The notes under the pieces: model-generated
Database searches by the model: none
Seen by the model: only the letters and a program-made list of their open reading frames with translations
Told to the model about the DNA's origin: nothing
Part shown: one piece after another, positions 24,952 through 33,982 of the stretch
Layout of the letters: the number at the start of each line of letters is the position of its first letter
How positions within the stretch are numbered: position 1 is the stretch's first letter
Program-made: the position numbers and the translations under genes
Assembly: GCA_944386985.1 (NCBI GenBank)
Contig: CALXDD010000024.1
Span: 1-41,711, forward strand
From: an uncultured Oscillospiraceae bacterium
Lineage (GTDB): Bacteria > Bacillota > Clostridia > Oscillospirales > Oscillospiraceae
DNA: 41,711 nucleotides
Direction: 5' to 3'

Positions 24952-25646
24952 GCGTCCGCCTCCTTCTCTTTGAGATGGGAGCGGAGGACCGTCAGCAGCA
25001 GGGCAATGCCCGCCATGGCGGGGATCAGAAAGTTGTCCGGCCCGAACAGTACCAGACACACCGCCGATACCCCAAGGCCGATAATGGCGCTCAGATGGTT
25101 TTTCCGGGTGAGCCACTGCTCGGTGAAGATCACCACGAAAAGGGCGGTCATGGCAAAGTCGATGCCGGTGGTGTCAAAGGGCAGCACCTGACCTAAAAGG
25201 CCGCCCACCACGCTGCCCGTCAGCCAGTAGCACTGGTCCAAAAGACTGATCCAGAAATAAAATACTCCGGCCTCCACCCCCTCGGGGGGCTTGGCGGAAC
25301 AGACCAGGGAGTAGGTCTCATCGGTGAGGCCGTGGATGAGATAGGCCTTCCTGCCGCCGTGGATGGGGCGGTATTTTTCCAGCATGGACAGGCCGTAGAA
25401 CAGGTGGCGGGCGTTGAGGATGAGGGTCATAAGGGCGGCGGAGAGGAGGGAGGCCCCGGCGCTTAAGAGGTCCACCGCCACATACTGCATGGACCCGGCG
25501 TAGATGGTCAGACTCATCAGTCCCGCCCACCAGAAGGAGTAGCCCTTGCTCTGGAGCAGAATGCCGAAGCCCATCCCCAAAACCAGATATCCCGCCATCA
25601 CCGGCACCGTCAGGGGGAAGGCCGCGCGGATGGCTTTTTTGTTCAC
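24948..25646 (-). CDS. azlC: Branched-chain amino-acid exporter large subunit AzlC
   Basis: 232 residues. Predicted membrane protein with the AzlC hallmarks AGSMQ, LNARHLFYGLSM and HGLTDETYSL. The start is GTG at 25646; the frame has a stop seven codons upstream and no ATG, and no strong ribosome site is visible, so initiation may be weak. Transcribed from its own promoter (25723-25751), coupled to azlD and followed by pgcA and the ModE-like gene at short spacing. Confidence 0.92.
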   Translation of the reverse strand: MNKKAIRAAFPLTVPVMAGYLVLGMGFGILLQSKGYSFWWAGLMSLTIYAGSMQYVAVDLLSAGASLLSAALMTLILNARHLFYGLSMLEKYRPIHGGRKAYLIHGLTDETYSLVCSAKPPEGVEAGVFYFWISLLDQCYWLTGSVVGGLLGQVLPFDTTGIDFAMTALFVVIFTEQWLTRKNHLSAIIGLGVSAVCLVLFGPDNFLIPAMAGIALLLTVLRSHLKEKEADA

Positions 25647-25722
25647 AGGTGAATGGTTCTCTTTCTATTGGAATAGTGGTCCAAAGAAGCAACACTTCGA
25701 TGGACATCGTATATGATACTCT

Positions 25723-25751
25723 ATTGTACCAAGACTTTTCACGGGGTTCAA
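25723..25751 (-). promoter_or_regulatory. Promoter of the azlC-azlD-pgcA run
   Basis: TTGAAC (25751-25746), 17-base spacer, TACAAT (25728-25723) on the minus strand, giving a leader of about 70 bases. Confidence 0.6.
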
Positions 25752-25814
25752 GAGGAAAAGGGAAAAAGACGGCGGAAAGTCCGCCAGTGGGACCTCCGCC
25801 GTGGAAGCAGAACA

Positions 25815-26297
25815 TTATTTGTGGTAGCGGCTTCCCTCCAGGATCTGATAGGACCGGTAGATCTGCTCCAGGAGCATCACCCGGGCCAGGTGGTGGGGGA
25901 AGGTCATGGGGGACATGCTGAGGCGCAGGGCCGCCTGGGCCTTCAGGGAGGGGTGGAGCCCTACGCTGCTGCCGATGAGAAAGGTGAGCTGGCTGCCGCC
26001 GCTGTTGGCCCAGCGCTGCATCTGCGCCGCCAGGGCCTCGCTGGACATGGTCTCCCCCTCAATGCACATGGCAACGAGAGCGGCGGAGGAACTGAGTTTT
26101 CCCCGGATGGCCTCCGCCTCCCGGCTGAGGGCTTGTTCGATCTGGGCAGGGGAGGGGTTCTCCGGCAGACGTTGCTCCGGCAGCTCCGTGATCTCCAGTC
26201 TGCAGTGGCGCTGGAGCCGTTTTTGATACTCCGCTGCCGCTTCTGTGTAGAAACGTTCTTTTAATTTTCCTACACACACAATATTTACTTTCTGCAT
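25815..26297 (-). CDS. rlmH: 23S rRNA (pseudouridine1915-N3)-methyltransferase RlmH
   Basis: 160 residues, the standard RlmH (SPOUT) length. VNIVCVGKLKERF opens the protein; the knot region contains FLIGSSVGLHP and the C-terminus ends with the conserved YHK. It methylates a pseudouridine of helix 69 in the large ribosomal subunit. It overlaps the walJ gene by 13 bases, the usual neighbour in Firmicutes. Confidence 0.97.
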   Translation of the reverse strand: MQKVNIVCVGKLKERFYTEAAAEYQKRLQRHCRLEITELPEQRLPENPSPAQIEQALSREAEAIRGKLSSSAALVAMCIEGETMSSEALAAQMQRWANSGGSQLTFLIGSSVGLHPSLKAQAALRLSMSPMTFPHHLARVMLLEQIYRSYQILEGSRYHK

Positions 26298-27076
26298 GCC
26301 GCCGCCTCCGTCTCATGGGCCGGACTGAGACCGGCCCGGGGAGCCACCGACAGCAGTCCCCGGTAGTCCGCCCCACGCAGAGCGGTCTCCACGGTGCGGA
26401 AGGCCATTTGGGGGGTGTTGTTTTCCTGACTCAGGTGGGCCAGAATGATGTCGCCGGTGCCCCGCAGGGCAGCCGCCTGGGCAAAACGGGCCGCGGCGTC
26501 GTTGCTGAGGTGTCCCTGGTCCCCCAGCACCCGGGCTTTTAAGTAGTAGGGGTAGGGGCCGGACCGGAGGGTCTCCACGTCGTGGTTGGCCTCCAAGTAC
26601 AAAAGGTCCACGCCAAGGAGGCATTCCGCCTCACGGGGAATGATGCCGGTGTCGGTTAAGTAACCCAGAGAGCTGCTGCCCCAGTCGAAGCGAAAGCCGG
26701 TGGAACCGGGAATGTCGTGACTGGTGGGTACGGAGGTCACAAGGCAGCCGCCCACCTCCGTCTGTCCCCCCAAGGGGAAGGGGAGAAGCCGCCCCTCCAG
26801 CCCTGCCGTTCGGTAGCACAGCTGCCGCGCGGTCTCCTCCGTGCAGAGGATAGGGGCGGCGCAGCGCTTGAGCAGGGTGGCGAGGCCGGCGGTGTGGTCG
26901 TTGTGGGCGTGGGTGATGAGTACAGCGGTCAGATCTTCCAGCCTGAGGCCCATCTCTTCAAGCCCGCGGCGCAGGCGGAGACAGCTGATGCCTGCGTCGA
27001 TGAGGAGATGTTCCTCCCCAAGAGAGAGAAGAGCGGCGTTGCCGGCGGAGGAGCTGGCCAGAGTCTGAAAGCGCAT
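26285..27076 (-). CDS. walJ: MBL-fold metallohydrolase WalJ/YycJ
   Basis: 263 residues. Metallo-beta-lactamase fold with the zinc motif THAHNDH (His56, His58, Asp60, His61), later His residues in TSHDI and ILAHLSQENN, and a start MRFQTLASSSAGN typical of YycJ. In Bacillus and Staphylococcus it belongs to the walRKHIJ operon and has been connected with cell-wall/division coordination and DNA mismatch processing. Here it is separated from walRK-yycHI by murA. Cytosolic. Confidence 0.93.
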   Translation of the reverse strand: MRFQTLASSSAGNAALLSLGEEHLLIDAGISCLRLRRGLEEMGLRLEDLTAVLITHAHNDHTAGLATLLKRCAAPILCTEETARQLCYRTAGLEGRLLPFPLGGQTEVGGCLVTSVPTSHDIPGSTGFRFDWGSSSLGYLTDTGIIPREAECLLGVDLLYLEANHDVETLRSGPYPYYLKARVLGDQGHLSNDAAARFAQAAALRGTGDIILAHLSQENNTPQMAFRTVETALRGADYRGLLSVAPRAGLSPAHETEAAACRK

Positions 27077-27104
27077 AAGGGGACCTCACAATTCCAGAAA
27101 TAAC

Positions 27105-27128
27105 GGCCGGGCAAAGACTGTCCGGCCG
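27105..27128 (-). terminator. Possible terminator between murA and walJ
   Basis: Stem CGGCCGG/CCGGCCG (27105-27111 with 27122-27128), followed on the minus strand by TTATTTC. A second stem lies upstream at 27145-27173 (CAGGACCCG/CGGGTCCTG). Both lie in the 115-base gap after murA; attenuation, not full termination, is possible. Confidence 0.5.
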
Positions 27129-27191
27129 GAAAATACAACACAACCAGGACCCGATCGTAAGGACCGGGTCCTGACACAGAGGAGAAAAAAC

Positions 27192-28490
27192 TCAGCCAGC
27201 GCTGAGGGCCTCGTCCTCGTCGGGAACCTCTACAGAGGTGATATTGCCGCCCAGCTTCCGGAATTTTTCGATAACGCTCTCATAGCCCCGCTCAATGTAC
27301 TGCACACCGGTGATCTCACTGGTGCCGTAGGCGGCAAGGGCGGCAATGATCATAGCAGCGCCGGCCCGCAGGTCGCAGGCCTCGATCTGGGCGCCGGAGA
27401 GGTGCTCCACGCCCTCGATGATAGCCAGATTTCCGTCCACCTGGATCTGGGCGCCCATGCGCTTGAACTCGTCGGTATAGCGGAAGCGGCTGCTCCACAC
27501 GCTCTCGGTGATAATGCTGGTGCCGTGAGCAAGGCAGAGGGCGGCGGCCAGCTGGGGTTGCATGTCGGTGGGGAAGCCGGGATAGGGCATGGTCTTGATG
27601 TTGGTCTTCATCAGCGGGCCGATGCGGCGGACCAGAAGATTGTCCTCAATCTCCTCCACCTCCACGCCCATCTCCAGGAGCTTGGCGGTGATGCAGTCCA
27701 TGTGCTTGGGAATGATGTTGCACACCTTGATCTGGCCGCCGCAGGCGGCTACCGCCGCCATGTAGGTGCCGGCCTCGATCTGGTCGGGGATGATGGAGTA
27801 GGTGCCGCCATGGAGCTGCTCCACGCCGCGGATCTTGATGATATCGGTGCCGGCGCCCCGGATATTGGCGCCCATGGAGTTAAGGAAGTTGGCCACGTCC
27901 ACAATGTGGGGCTCCTTGGCCACGTTTTCGATGACAGTGCTGCCCTCCGCCAGGGCGGCGGCCAGCATGATGTTGATGGTGGCGCCAACGGAGACCTTAT
28001 CGAGGAAAATATTGGCCCCCTTCAAACGGCCGGTTTCACCGGCCCGGGCGTTGATAAAGCCGCTTTGCACCTCCACCTGGGCGCCCAGGGCGTTGAAGCC
28101 CTTCAAGTGCTGGTCGATGGGGCGGGTGCCGCCGAAGTCGCAGCCGCCGGGCAGGGCCACGTCGGCCAGACCGAACCGCCCCAGCAGCGCGCCGATGAGG
28201 TAATAGCTGGCGCGGCAGCGGCGGGCGGAGTCATAGGGCACTCTGGCGTTGTGGGCGGAGGAACAGTCGATCTCCACCGTATTTTTGTTAAGAAAACGGA
28301 TTTTTGCGCCCATATCCTGGAGAATGGACAGGAGAAGGGTCACATCGCTGATCTGGGGAATATTCTCGATCCGGCACACGCCGTTGACCATCAAAGCGGC
28401 GGGAATAATCGCCACCGCGGCATTCTTGGCGCCGCTGATGTGGACCTCGCCGAAAAGAGGATTTCCGCCCTCCACAATATACTTTGTCAA
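27192..28490 (-). CDS. murA: UDP-N-acetylglucosamine 1-carboxyvinyltransferase MurA
   Basis: 432 residues. Starts with TTG at 28490; AAGGAG lies 9 bases upstream and no in-frame ATG fits the family start (TKYIVEGG). Lys22 in SGAKNAA and catalytic Cys117 in GGCDFGG-TRP are present; the Cys is the fosfomycin target, so the enzyme should be of the sensitive type. It performs the first committed step of peptidoglycan synthesis in the cytoplasm. Its placement inside the wal/yyc neighbourhood joins a cell-wall enzyme to the cell-wall stress regulators. Confidence 0.97.
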   Translation of the reverse strand: MTKYIVEGGNPLFGEVHISGAKNAAVAIIPAALMVNGVCRIENIPQISDVTLLLSILQDMGAKIRFLNKNTVEIDCSSAHNARVPYDSARRCRASYYLIGALLGRFGLADVALPGGCDFGGTRPIDQHLKGFNALGAQVEVQSGFINARAGETGRLKGANIFLDKVSVGATINIMLAAALAEGSTVIENVAKEPHIVDVANFLNSMGANIRGAGTDIIKIRGVEQLHGGTYSIIPDQIEAGTYMAAVAACGGQIKVCNIIPKHMDCITAKLLEMGVEVEEIEDNLLVRRIGPLMKTNIKTMPYPGFPTDMQPQLAAALCLAHGTSIITESVWSSRFRYTDEFKRMGAQIQVDGNLAIIEGVEHLSGAQIEACDLRAGAAMIIAALAAYGTSEITGVQYIERGYESVIEKFRKLGGNITSVEVPDEDEALSAG

Positions 28491-28617
28491 AAGAACACGC
28501 TCCTTATATTATCCAAGCAGGACAGTACTCCACACAGACAGTCTGTCCTGAGAAAACAGCATCATACATCCGTCTTTACGAAAAGAGGGAGACATAATCT
28601 GGTTTTATGCCAAAGAT

Positions 28618-28645
28618 AGTATACCAAATATTCTCGCAAAATCAA
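28618..28645 (-). promoter_or_regulatory. Promoter of murA
   Basis: TTGATT (28645-28640), 16-base spacer, TATACT (28623-28618). The leader is about 125 bases and contains inverted repeats (AGGACAG...CTGTCCT, around 28517-28550), which could form an RNA stem or an operator. Confidence 0.6.
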
Positions 28646-28709
28646 TAATCAATTCAAAAAAACGAACCATGAATTTTCAGGGGAACAGGGGGCGTTTTTG
28701 GGGAAATTA

Positions 28710-29519
28710 CTAAGATGTTCTCTGAACCTCCTTGGTAACGCAGTCTACATAATAACTATAGGTGTCGGTAACCACCTGCCACTTGGCGGACAGCTGCAGG
28801 GTGCTGGGAGTAGAGGACTGGAGGGCGTAGGCGGGCTGAACAGAGATGACGCTGTTGCACACTACGCCGGATTCACTGCGGTACTCCAGAAACTGACTGA
28901 GGGCATCCGCGGCGGTGTAGGAGGGCTGGGGCAGTGGTGCGGTTTCCGCAGTGGAAACCCAGGAGCCCGCCACCGACACCAGCTGCTGGCCGGAAAAACG
29001 GAAGGAGACGGTGCAGTTATAGACGTCATAGCCCTCTACCTGCCGCACGGCGGAAAAGGTGCCGCTGTTGGCGCTGTAGCTGGGGGAGAGCGCCTGATAG
29101 CCGAAGGCTTCCAAAAAACCGTCAAAAAAAGCCTGGGGGTCCGACACGTCCTGGCTGACGGGAGCATAGTCAAAAGCGCCGCTGCTGCGAAACTGGACCG
29201 TGCCCATCGCTCCTGTGTAGGTATAAATTCCTCCGCCTTGATCCTCCACCTGCACATTCTCCTCCAGAAGGTAGGCGGCGATGGCTGCCTCGTCTGTGAG
29301 ACTGCGGCTGACGCCCATGGGCGTCAGGGAGGGGGCGTCGGCGTCCAGATCCTCAGGGAGGGTGATGCCGTGGTAATCAAAGAGCCGCACCAGCTGCTGC
29401 TCCAATTCCTGAGAGGTGTGGCGCTGCTGGCAGCGGAAGTTCAGCAAAAGCCCCAGCAAAAACAGATTCAGCAGAAGAAGAATGAGGATGGTGATATTTT
29501 TTAGCCGATAGGTTTCCAC
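28710..29519 (-). CDS. walI: YycI/WalI-like membrane-anchored regulator
   Basis: 269 residues from a GTG at 29519 that has AGGAG 9 bases upstream; an ATG at 29540 (276 residues) is the alternative but lacks a ribosome site. One N-terminal membrane helix (NITILILLLLNLFLLGLLL) is followed by an extracellular part. That part has two repeats of the YycI/YpmB-like fold and ends in a FxVDxxTKEV pattern (YYVDCVTKEV). In Bacillus, YycH and YycI hold the WalK kinase in check at the membrane. It follows yycH by 24 bases and ends the operon. Sequence similarity to YycI is by layout and position and is weaker than for walRK. Confidence 0.8.
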   Translation of the reverse strand: METYRLKNITILILLLLNLFLLGLLLNFRCQQRHTSQELEQQLVRLFDYHGITLPEDLDADAPSLTPMGVSRSLTDEAAIAAYLLEENVQVEDQGGGIYTYTGAMGTVQFRSSGAFDYAPVSQDVSDPQAFFDGFLEAFGYQALSPSYSANSGTFSAVRQVEGYDVYNCTVSFRFSGQQLVSVAGSWVSTAETAPLPQPSYTAADALSQFLEYRSESGVVCNSVISVQPAYALQSSTPSTLQLSAKWQVVTDTYSYYVDCVTKEVQRTS

Positions 29520-29543
29520 ACAGGGCAGCTCCTTTCTCATTCT

Positions 29544-30842
29544 TTACCGCACCAGCCAGGTGGGTTGCAGCTGGTCGCTACCCTGATCCACATATCCCAC
29601 CGTCAAAAAGCCGCCGTCATAGGCGGAGGCCATGGCCACCGCCTGGGTCAGAGGAAGCAGGGGATAGGTGGATTCCTGGATGGTATACTGCCGGAACCGG
29701 CAGTGGAAGGCGGTAATGGTGGTGCCGGTGATCTCCACAGAGATGGCGTTCTCCCCGTCGGAGAAGTAGACCGGGATACCGCCCACCTGGTAGTCCAATG
29801 TTACCAGCCAGCCGCCGTCAATAGCGGTAATGCCGGAAAACCACAGGGAACTTACGTCGATTCCCCCATAGGACAGCAGCGTCTCCGACAGCTGCAGCGC
29901 TGCCAGCACCGCCTCCGTCCGCGTGGCGGACGTTCCCTCGGCGGTGATCTGGTAGAGGGTGCTGGCCGGCTCGGTGCCGCCGGTGTAGAGGACGGTGCCG
30001 TCGGTCTGGACCCGGAGGGTGCGGGGGTACTCCACCACTACCTCCGTTCCGTTGGAGAGGGGGTAGCGGGAGTTGGTGTGAGGGTTGAAGTCCAGCAGAG
30101 ACAGAAGGTCGTCCACCGATTGAGCCGCCGCCGGAGTGGCGGCATGGAGGGTGGAGGCGTGGACACGCTGGCTCGTCACCAGGGTAAAGGGGTCCAGGGC
30201 TGCGTACTCCTCGCCGGCCTCAAAGGCAAAGCGGGCGTCGTTGCTCTCAAAGGAGCTGACCACCTGGGAGAGGGCGGAGAGATCCACGGCGGTGGTATAC
30301 TGCTGGACAGTGTCGCCGCCGTCCCAGAGAAACAGAGCGGCGGTGGCGTCTCCAGTGTCCGCAATCAGGTAGTAGCGGGCGCTGCCGCCGGGATCAAATT
30401 CCGCCTGGAGCCGTCCGGACATCACAGAAATAGGGACTGGCAGCAGAAAGTCAAAGCAGATCCCCCGCTGGGCCACCAGCTCCCGGAAAAGGTCGGAGGA
30501 GACCTGCCCGCCGCCGTAGGCGGAACCCAGCGCCTCCCGCAGAAGAGACAGCGCCTGATCCACCCCTGTGGTGTCGGAGGAGACCAGAAGGCCGCCGTAG
30601 CGGCCATACTCCCCGGTGACCACCAGGTTCATGGGAGCAGAGAGCGTGGAGAGATCCACCGAGTGGGAGGTGTCGGAAAAGCTGGGGGCGATAATGGTGT
30701 CGTTGAACTGGGAGGTCAGGGATTTAAGGGAGCCGTCCAGCCCCAGCTCAAAGGAGGCCACCTGTCCCAAAAGTGCCAGAGCGGACAGGCTCAGCCCCAG
30801 AATGGTCAGGTTCTGCCACAGCCGGGTGTGCTTACGCTTCAT
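29544..30842 (-). CDS. walH: YycH/WalH-like membrane-anchored regulator
   Basis: 432 residues from ATG 30842 (GGAGG 7 bases upstream), overlapping the walK end by 11 bases; longer open frame upstream is a shadow of walK. One membrane helix near residues 8-27, then an extracellular domain of about 400 residues rich in Thr, Ser and Tyr. YycH proteins associate with WalK and YycI; position, topology and length (YycH of Bacillus is about 455 residues) support this call, while sequence in the family is poorly conserved. Confidence 0.82.
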   Translation of the reverse strand: MKRKHTRLWQNLTILGLSLSALALLGQVASFELGLDGSLKSLTSQFNDTIIAPSFSDTSHSVDLSTLSAPMNLVVTGEYGRYGGLLVSSDTTGVDQALSLLREALGSAYGGGQVSSDLFRELVAQRGICFDFLLPVPISVMSGRLQAEFDPGGSARYYLIADTGDATAALFLWDGGDTVQQYTTAVDLSALSQVVSSFESNDARFAFEAGEEYAALDPFTLVTSQRVHASTLHAATPAAAQSVDDLLSLLDFNPHTNSRYPLSNGTEVVVEYPRTLRVQTDGTVLYTGGTEPASTLYQITAEGTSATRTEAVLAALQLSETLLSYGGIDVSSLWFSGITAIDGGWLVTLDYQVGGIPVYFSDGENAISVEITGTTITAFHCRFRQYTIQESTYPLLPLTQAVAMASAYDGGFLTVGYVDQGSDQLQPTWLVR

Positions 30843-32622
30843 TGCCGTCCTCCTCCGGGAAACCGTCCTGGCGGATGGGCAGCACAATACGCACGGTGGT
30901 GCCGGGGCCCTGGTGGTCCGTGAGGCCGATGGTGCCGCCGTGGCGCTGGACAATCTCACGGGCGATGGAGAGTCCCAGACCTGTGCCTCCGCTCTCCCGG
31001 CTGCGGGCCTTGTCCACCCGGTAGAACCGGTCGAAGATCCGGTTCCAGTCGCTCTTGGGGATGCCGATGCCGTTGTCGGACACCTCCATCCACACCTTGC
31101 TGTCCACAGCCCCGGCGTTGACCCGGATGGTGCCGCCGTCGGGGGTGTATTTGATCGCATTGCCGATGACGTTCATCATCACCTGCTCCAGCCGGTCCCG
31201 GTCGCCGATGATCATGGGCAGATCCTCGGAGGAGAAGTCCCGGAAGAGCTGATGGCGGTGGCGCTGGGCCTCCAGGTCCACCGCCCGGCACACATTTTCA
31301 ATGGCGTCGCCGAAGTGGAAGCGGGTCATCTTCAGATCCGTCCGCCCGGACTCCAGGCGGCTGAGGGTCAGCAGATCCTGGACGATGTGGGTCATCCGGT
31401 CGGTCTCACCGATGATGATATCCAAAAAGCTGTTGGCAGTCTCCGTGGGGATATCGTCGCTGTCCCGGAGCGTTTCGGCGTAGCTGCGCACGTTGGTGAG
31501 GGGGGTGCGCAGTTCATGGGACACGTTGGCCACAAATTCCTTGCGCATCTCCTCGTTCTTCCGCTGGACGGTGACATCGTGGAGCACGGTAAGCACCCCG
31601 GGGCCGCCCTCCTGGGCGAAGGGGGCAAAGTAGACCTCCAGGAATTTGCCGTGAATGTGAAGCTCCGCCTCCTTGTAGTTGGGCCGTTTGAGCTGCACCA
31701 GTTCCGAGAGGGGATAGAGAGTACCGAAGAGGCTCTGATAGTCCATGCGCTCCACATCATTGTCCAGCATGTCGCTGGCGGCGGGGTTGCAGTGGACGAT
31801 GGAGCCGTCGGAGGCGAAGGCCACCACACCGTCGGTCATGTGGAGGAAGAGGGTGTCCAGCTTGTTGCGCTCGTTCTCCACCGCGTGGAGGGTTTCCTCC
31901 AGCACCGCGGCCATCTCGTTGAAGGTGGTGGTGAGCACGCCGATCTCGTCGCTGGACTCCACCTGGATGGCGTTGCCGAAATCCCCGGCGGCCACCCGCT
32001 CAGCGCCCTCAGTCAGCTTCTCAATGGGGGTGATCATGGTCTTGCTGAGGAGGAAGCTGAGGAGGACAGAGATGAGGAGTCCTACCAGCAGGGCCTGAAT
32101 GATGATGAGGAACAGCTGACTGTTCAGCTCACTCACCGTATCCCGGTTATCGAAGATATAGATGATGTAGAAGTTGTCGCCGCCCTGGATCGGGTAGGCG
32201 AAATCCATATAGTTGGCGGTGATGTCGCTGCCGTCGCCCACCTGACCGTTGCGGGCGGCCAGGATGTTGGTGGTGACAGCCAGATCCCTGCCTCCCTCCT
32301 CATCAGAGCCGGTGAGAAAGGCGCCGGTGACGCCGTCTAAGATATAGTAATTGCGGGTCAGGGAGTCGATGCCCAGAGCGCCTACGTTGGCCTCGATGAT
32401 GCTGCGGATCTTGTCCACACCGTCCTCCTGGGCAGCCTCCAGACGGAGATTTTCCAGGAAGGTCTCGTTGTCCGCACCGAAGGTGTTGCCCATCTGCTGA
32501 TAGAATTCGTCAACGTAAAAGCTGGTGATGCTGGTCATGAGAAAGGCTCCCACAATGGTCATCAGGGAGGTGATCAGCAGCAGCATGATCAGCATCAGCT
32601 TGATATGGAGACTGCGAAACAT
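30832..32622 (-). CDS. walK: Cell-wall sensor histidine kinase WalK
   Basis: 596 residues. Membrane helices at about 8-30 and 169-192 flank an extracellular Cache/PAS-like sensor domain. HAMP follows (193-245), then an intracellular PAS domain (about 255-355), HisKA with phospho-acceptor His369 in NVSHELRTP, and the ATPase (N-box NVIGNAIKYTPDG, G1 DNGIGIP, G2 GGTGLGLSI). This is the WalK architecture, which responds to peptidoglycan turnover. ATG 32622 follows GAGGAG. It lies 24 bases after walR. Confidence 0.96.
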   Translation of the reverse strand: MFRSLHIKLMLIMLLLITSLMTIVGAFLMTSITSFYVDEFYQQMGNTFGADNETFLENLRLEAAQEDGVDKIRSIIEANVGALGIDSLTRNYYILDGVTGAFLTGSDEEGGRDLAVTTNILAARNGQVGDGSDITANYMDFAYPIQGGDNFYIIYIFDNRDTVSELNSQLFLIIIQALLVGLLISVLLSFLLSKTMITPIEKLTEGAERVAAGDFGNAIQVESSDEIGVLTTTFNEMAAVLEETLHAVENERNKLDTLFLHMTDGVVAFASDGSIVHCNPAASDMLDNDVERMDYQSLFGTLYPLSELVQLKRPNYKEAELHIHGKFLEVYFAPFAQEGGPGVLTVLHDVTVQRKNEEMRKEFVANVSHELRTPLTNVRSYAETLRDSDDIPTETANSFLDIIIGETDRMTHIVQDLLTLSRLESGRTDLKMTRFHFGDAIENVCRAVDLEAQRHRHQLFRDFSSEDLPMIIGDRDRLEQVMMNVIGNAIKYTPDGGTIRVNAGAVDSKVWMEVSDNGIGIPKSDWNRIFDRFYRVDKARSRESGGTGLGLSIAREIVQRHGGTIGLTDHQGPGTTVRIVLPIRQDGFPEEDGNEA

Positions 32623-32646
32623 GGCGAACTCCTCTCTCCCGGCGGC

Positions 32647-33345
32647 TCAGGCCTGGTCGGCGAAATAATAGCCCACGCCCCGGCGGGTCAGAATGTAGGC
32701 GGGGGAGGCGGGGTCGTCCTCGATCTTCTCCCGGAGACGCCGCACTGTCACGTCCACAGTGCGCACATCGTCGCCCACATAGCCGTAGTTCCACACCTGC
32801 TCCATAAGGTCAATGCGGCTGTAGACCTTGCCCGGGTGGCTGGCCAGGAAGGTCAGCAGCTCATACTCCCGCTGGGTGAGATCGATGACCTTGCCGCCCT
32901 TGGTGACCTGATAGGTGTCGGTGTTCACCACCAGGCCGCTGCCGGTGTCCATGGTGCTGGAGGCGTCCATTTTCATGGAGGTGCGGCGGATGTTGGCCTT
33001 TACCCGGGCCATCAGTTCCCGCATGGAGAAGGGCTTTGTGATATAGTCGTCGGCGCCGATCTCCAGACCCAGCACCTTGTCGGCCTCCTCCTCCCGGGCG
33101 GTAAGGATCAGCACCGGCAGGTTGTTGCCCTGCTCCCGCAGGCGGCGGCACACGTCGAAGCCGTTCATCTTGGGCAGCATTACGTCCAGCAGCAGAATGT
33201 CCGGATTTTCCTCCATGGCCAGGCGCAGCCCCGTCTCTCCGTCGTAGGCCTCCAGGGTGGCAAAGCCCTCCCGCTGGAGGTTGAAGCGGAGAATGTCCAC
33301 AATATTTTTTTCGTCCTCTACGATCAGAGCAGTTTTCTTGTCCAT
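32647..33345 (-). CDS. walR: Cell-wall response regulator WalR
   Basis: 232 residues. Receiver with Glu/Asp pair 10-11 and phospho-acceptor Asp54 in ILLLDVMLP; OmpR-type winged helix in the C-terminal half (about 130-230), with REYELLTFLASHPGKVYSR and VGDDVRTVDVTVRRLREKI as diagnostic parts. In low-GC Firmicutes WalR controls autolysins and is usually essential. ATG 33345 follows GAGGAGG. It is preceded by a Nudix gene in the same transcript. Confidence 0.97.
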   Translation of the reverse strand: MDKKTALIVEDEKNIVDILRFNLQREGFATLEAYDGETGLRLAMEENPDILLLDVMLPKMNGFDVCRRLREQGNNLPVLILTAREEEADKVLGLEIGADDYITKPFSMRELMARVKANIRRTSMKMDASSTMDTGSGLVVNTDTYQVTKGGKVIDLTQREYELLTFLASHPGKVYSRIDLMEQVWNYGYVGDDVRTVDVTVRRLREKIEDDPASPAYILTRRGVGYYFADQA

Positions 33346-33355
33346 GCCATCCTCC

Positions 33356-33892
33356 TCACAGGCCCAGCAGCAGCTTGGCCTTCAAAATGGCCGCGCAGGT
33401 TTTGGCGTCCCGGATCTCGCCGGACAGGATCTTGTCCACCAGCTCCTGGAAGGGCATCCGGCTGACGGTGAGGAACTCGTCCTCATCCAAATGCATCTCC
33501 CCCCAGCTGAGGTTCCGGGCCAGGTACAGCCGGATGATCTCATCGCAGTAGCCGGGGGTGGGGAAGATCTCTCCCAGGGACTGCAGCTTTTCGCAGGTGG
33601 CGCCGGTCTCCTCCTTCAGCTCCCGCATGGCGGCCTGATAGGGGTCCTCCCCCTTTTCCAGCTTTCCCGCCGGGATCTCTATCAGCGTCCGGCCGAAGGC
33701 GTAGCGGTACTGCCGGACCACCAGAACGTTGTTATTTTCATCCAGGGCCAAAATGCCCACCCCGCCGGGGTGGTTGACAATCTCCCGGGTGGAGGTGCGG
33801 CCGTTGGGCAGCTCCACCGTATCCACATGGACGTGGATCACACGTCCCTCATACTTGCTGACCTGCTCCAGAGTCTTCTCATATAGTTCCAT
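33356..33892 (-). CDS. Nudix hydrolase, ADP-ribose pyrophosphatase type
   Basis: 178 residues from ATG 33892 with AAAGGAGG upstream. The full Nudix box spans residues 76-98, with Glu residues in REL-EE-G in the correct spacing. N-terminal segment (RTSTREIVNHPGG) and downstream PTPGYCDEIIRLYLA match the NudF/ADP-ribose family. Likely hydrolyses ADP-ribose or related sugar nucleotides in the cytosol. It is the first gene of the wal transcript, ending 10 bases before walR. Confidence 0.94.
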   Translation of the reverse strand: MELYEKTLEQVSKYEGRVIHVHVDTVELPNGRTSTREIVNHPGGVGILALDENNNVLVVRQYRYAFGRTLIEIPAGKLEKGEDPYQAAMRELKEETGATCEKLQSLGEIFPTPGYCDEIIRLYLARNLSWGEMHLDEDEFLTVSRMPFQELVDKILSGEIRDAKTCAAILKAKLLLGL

Positions 33893-33953
33893 AACAGGGC
33901 CTCCTTTATGATAACCGGCGGCAATGCCGCCGGTGCAGCGCGATAGATACCTC

Positions 33954-33982
33954 ATTATAGCAATATTCGTATAAAAAAGCAA
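33954..33982 (-). promoter_or_regulatory. Promoter of the nudix-walRK-yycHI operon
   Basis: TTGCTT (33982-33977), 17-base spacer, TATAAT (33959-33954) on the minus strand. The -35 lies inside the arm of the terminator of the upstream GDPD-like gene (33973-34017). Confidence 0.7.
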
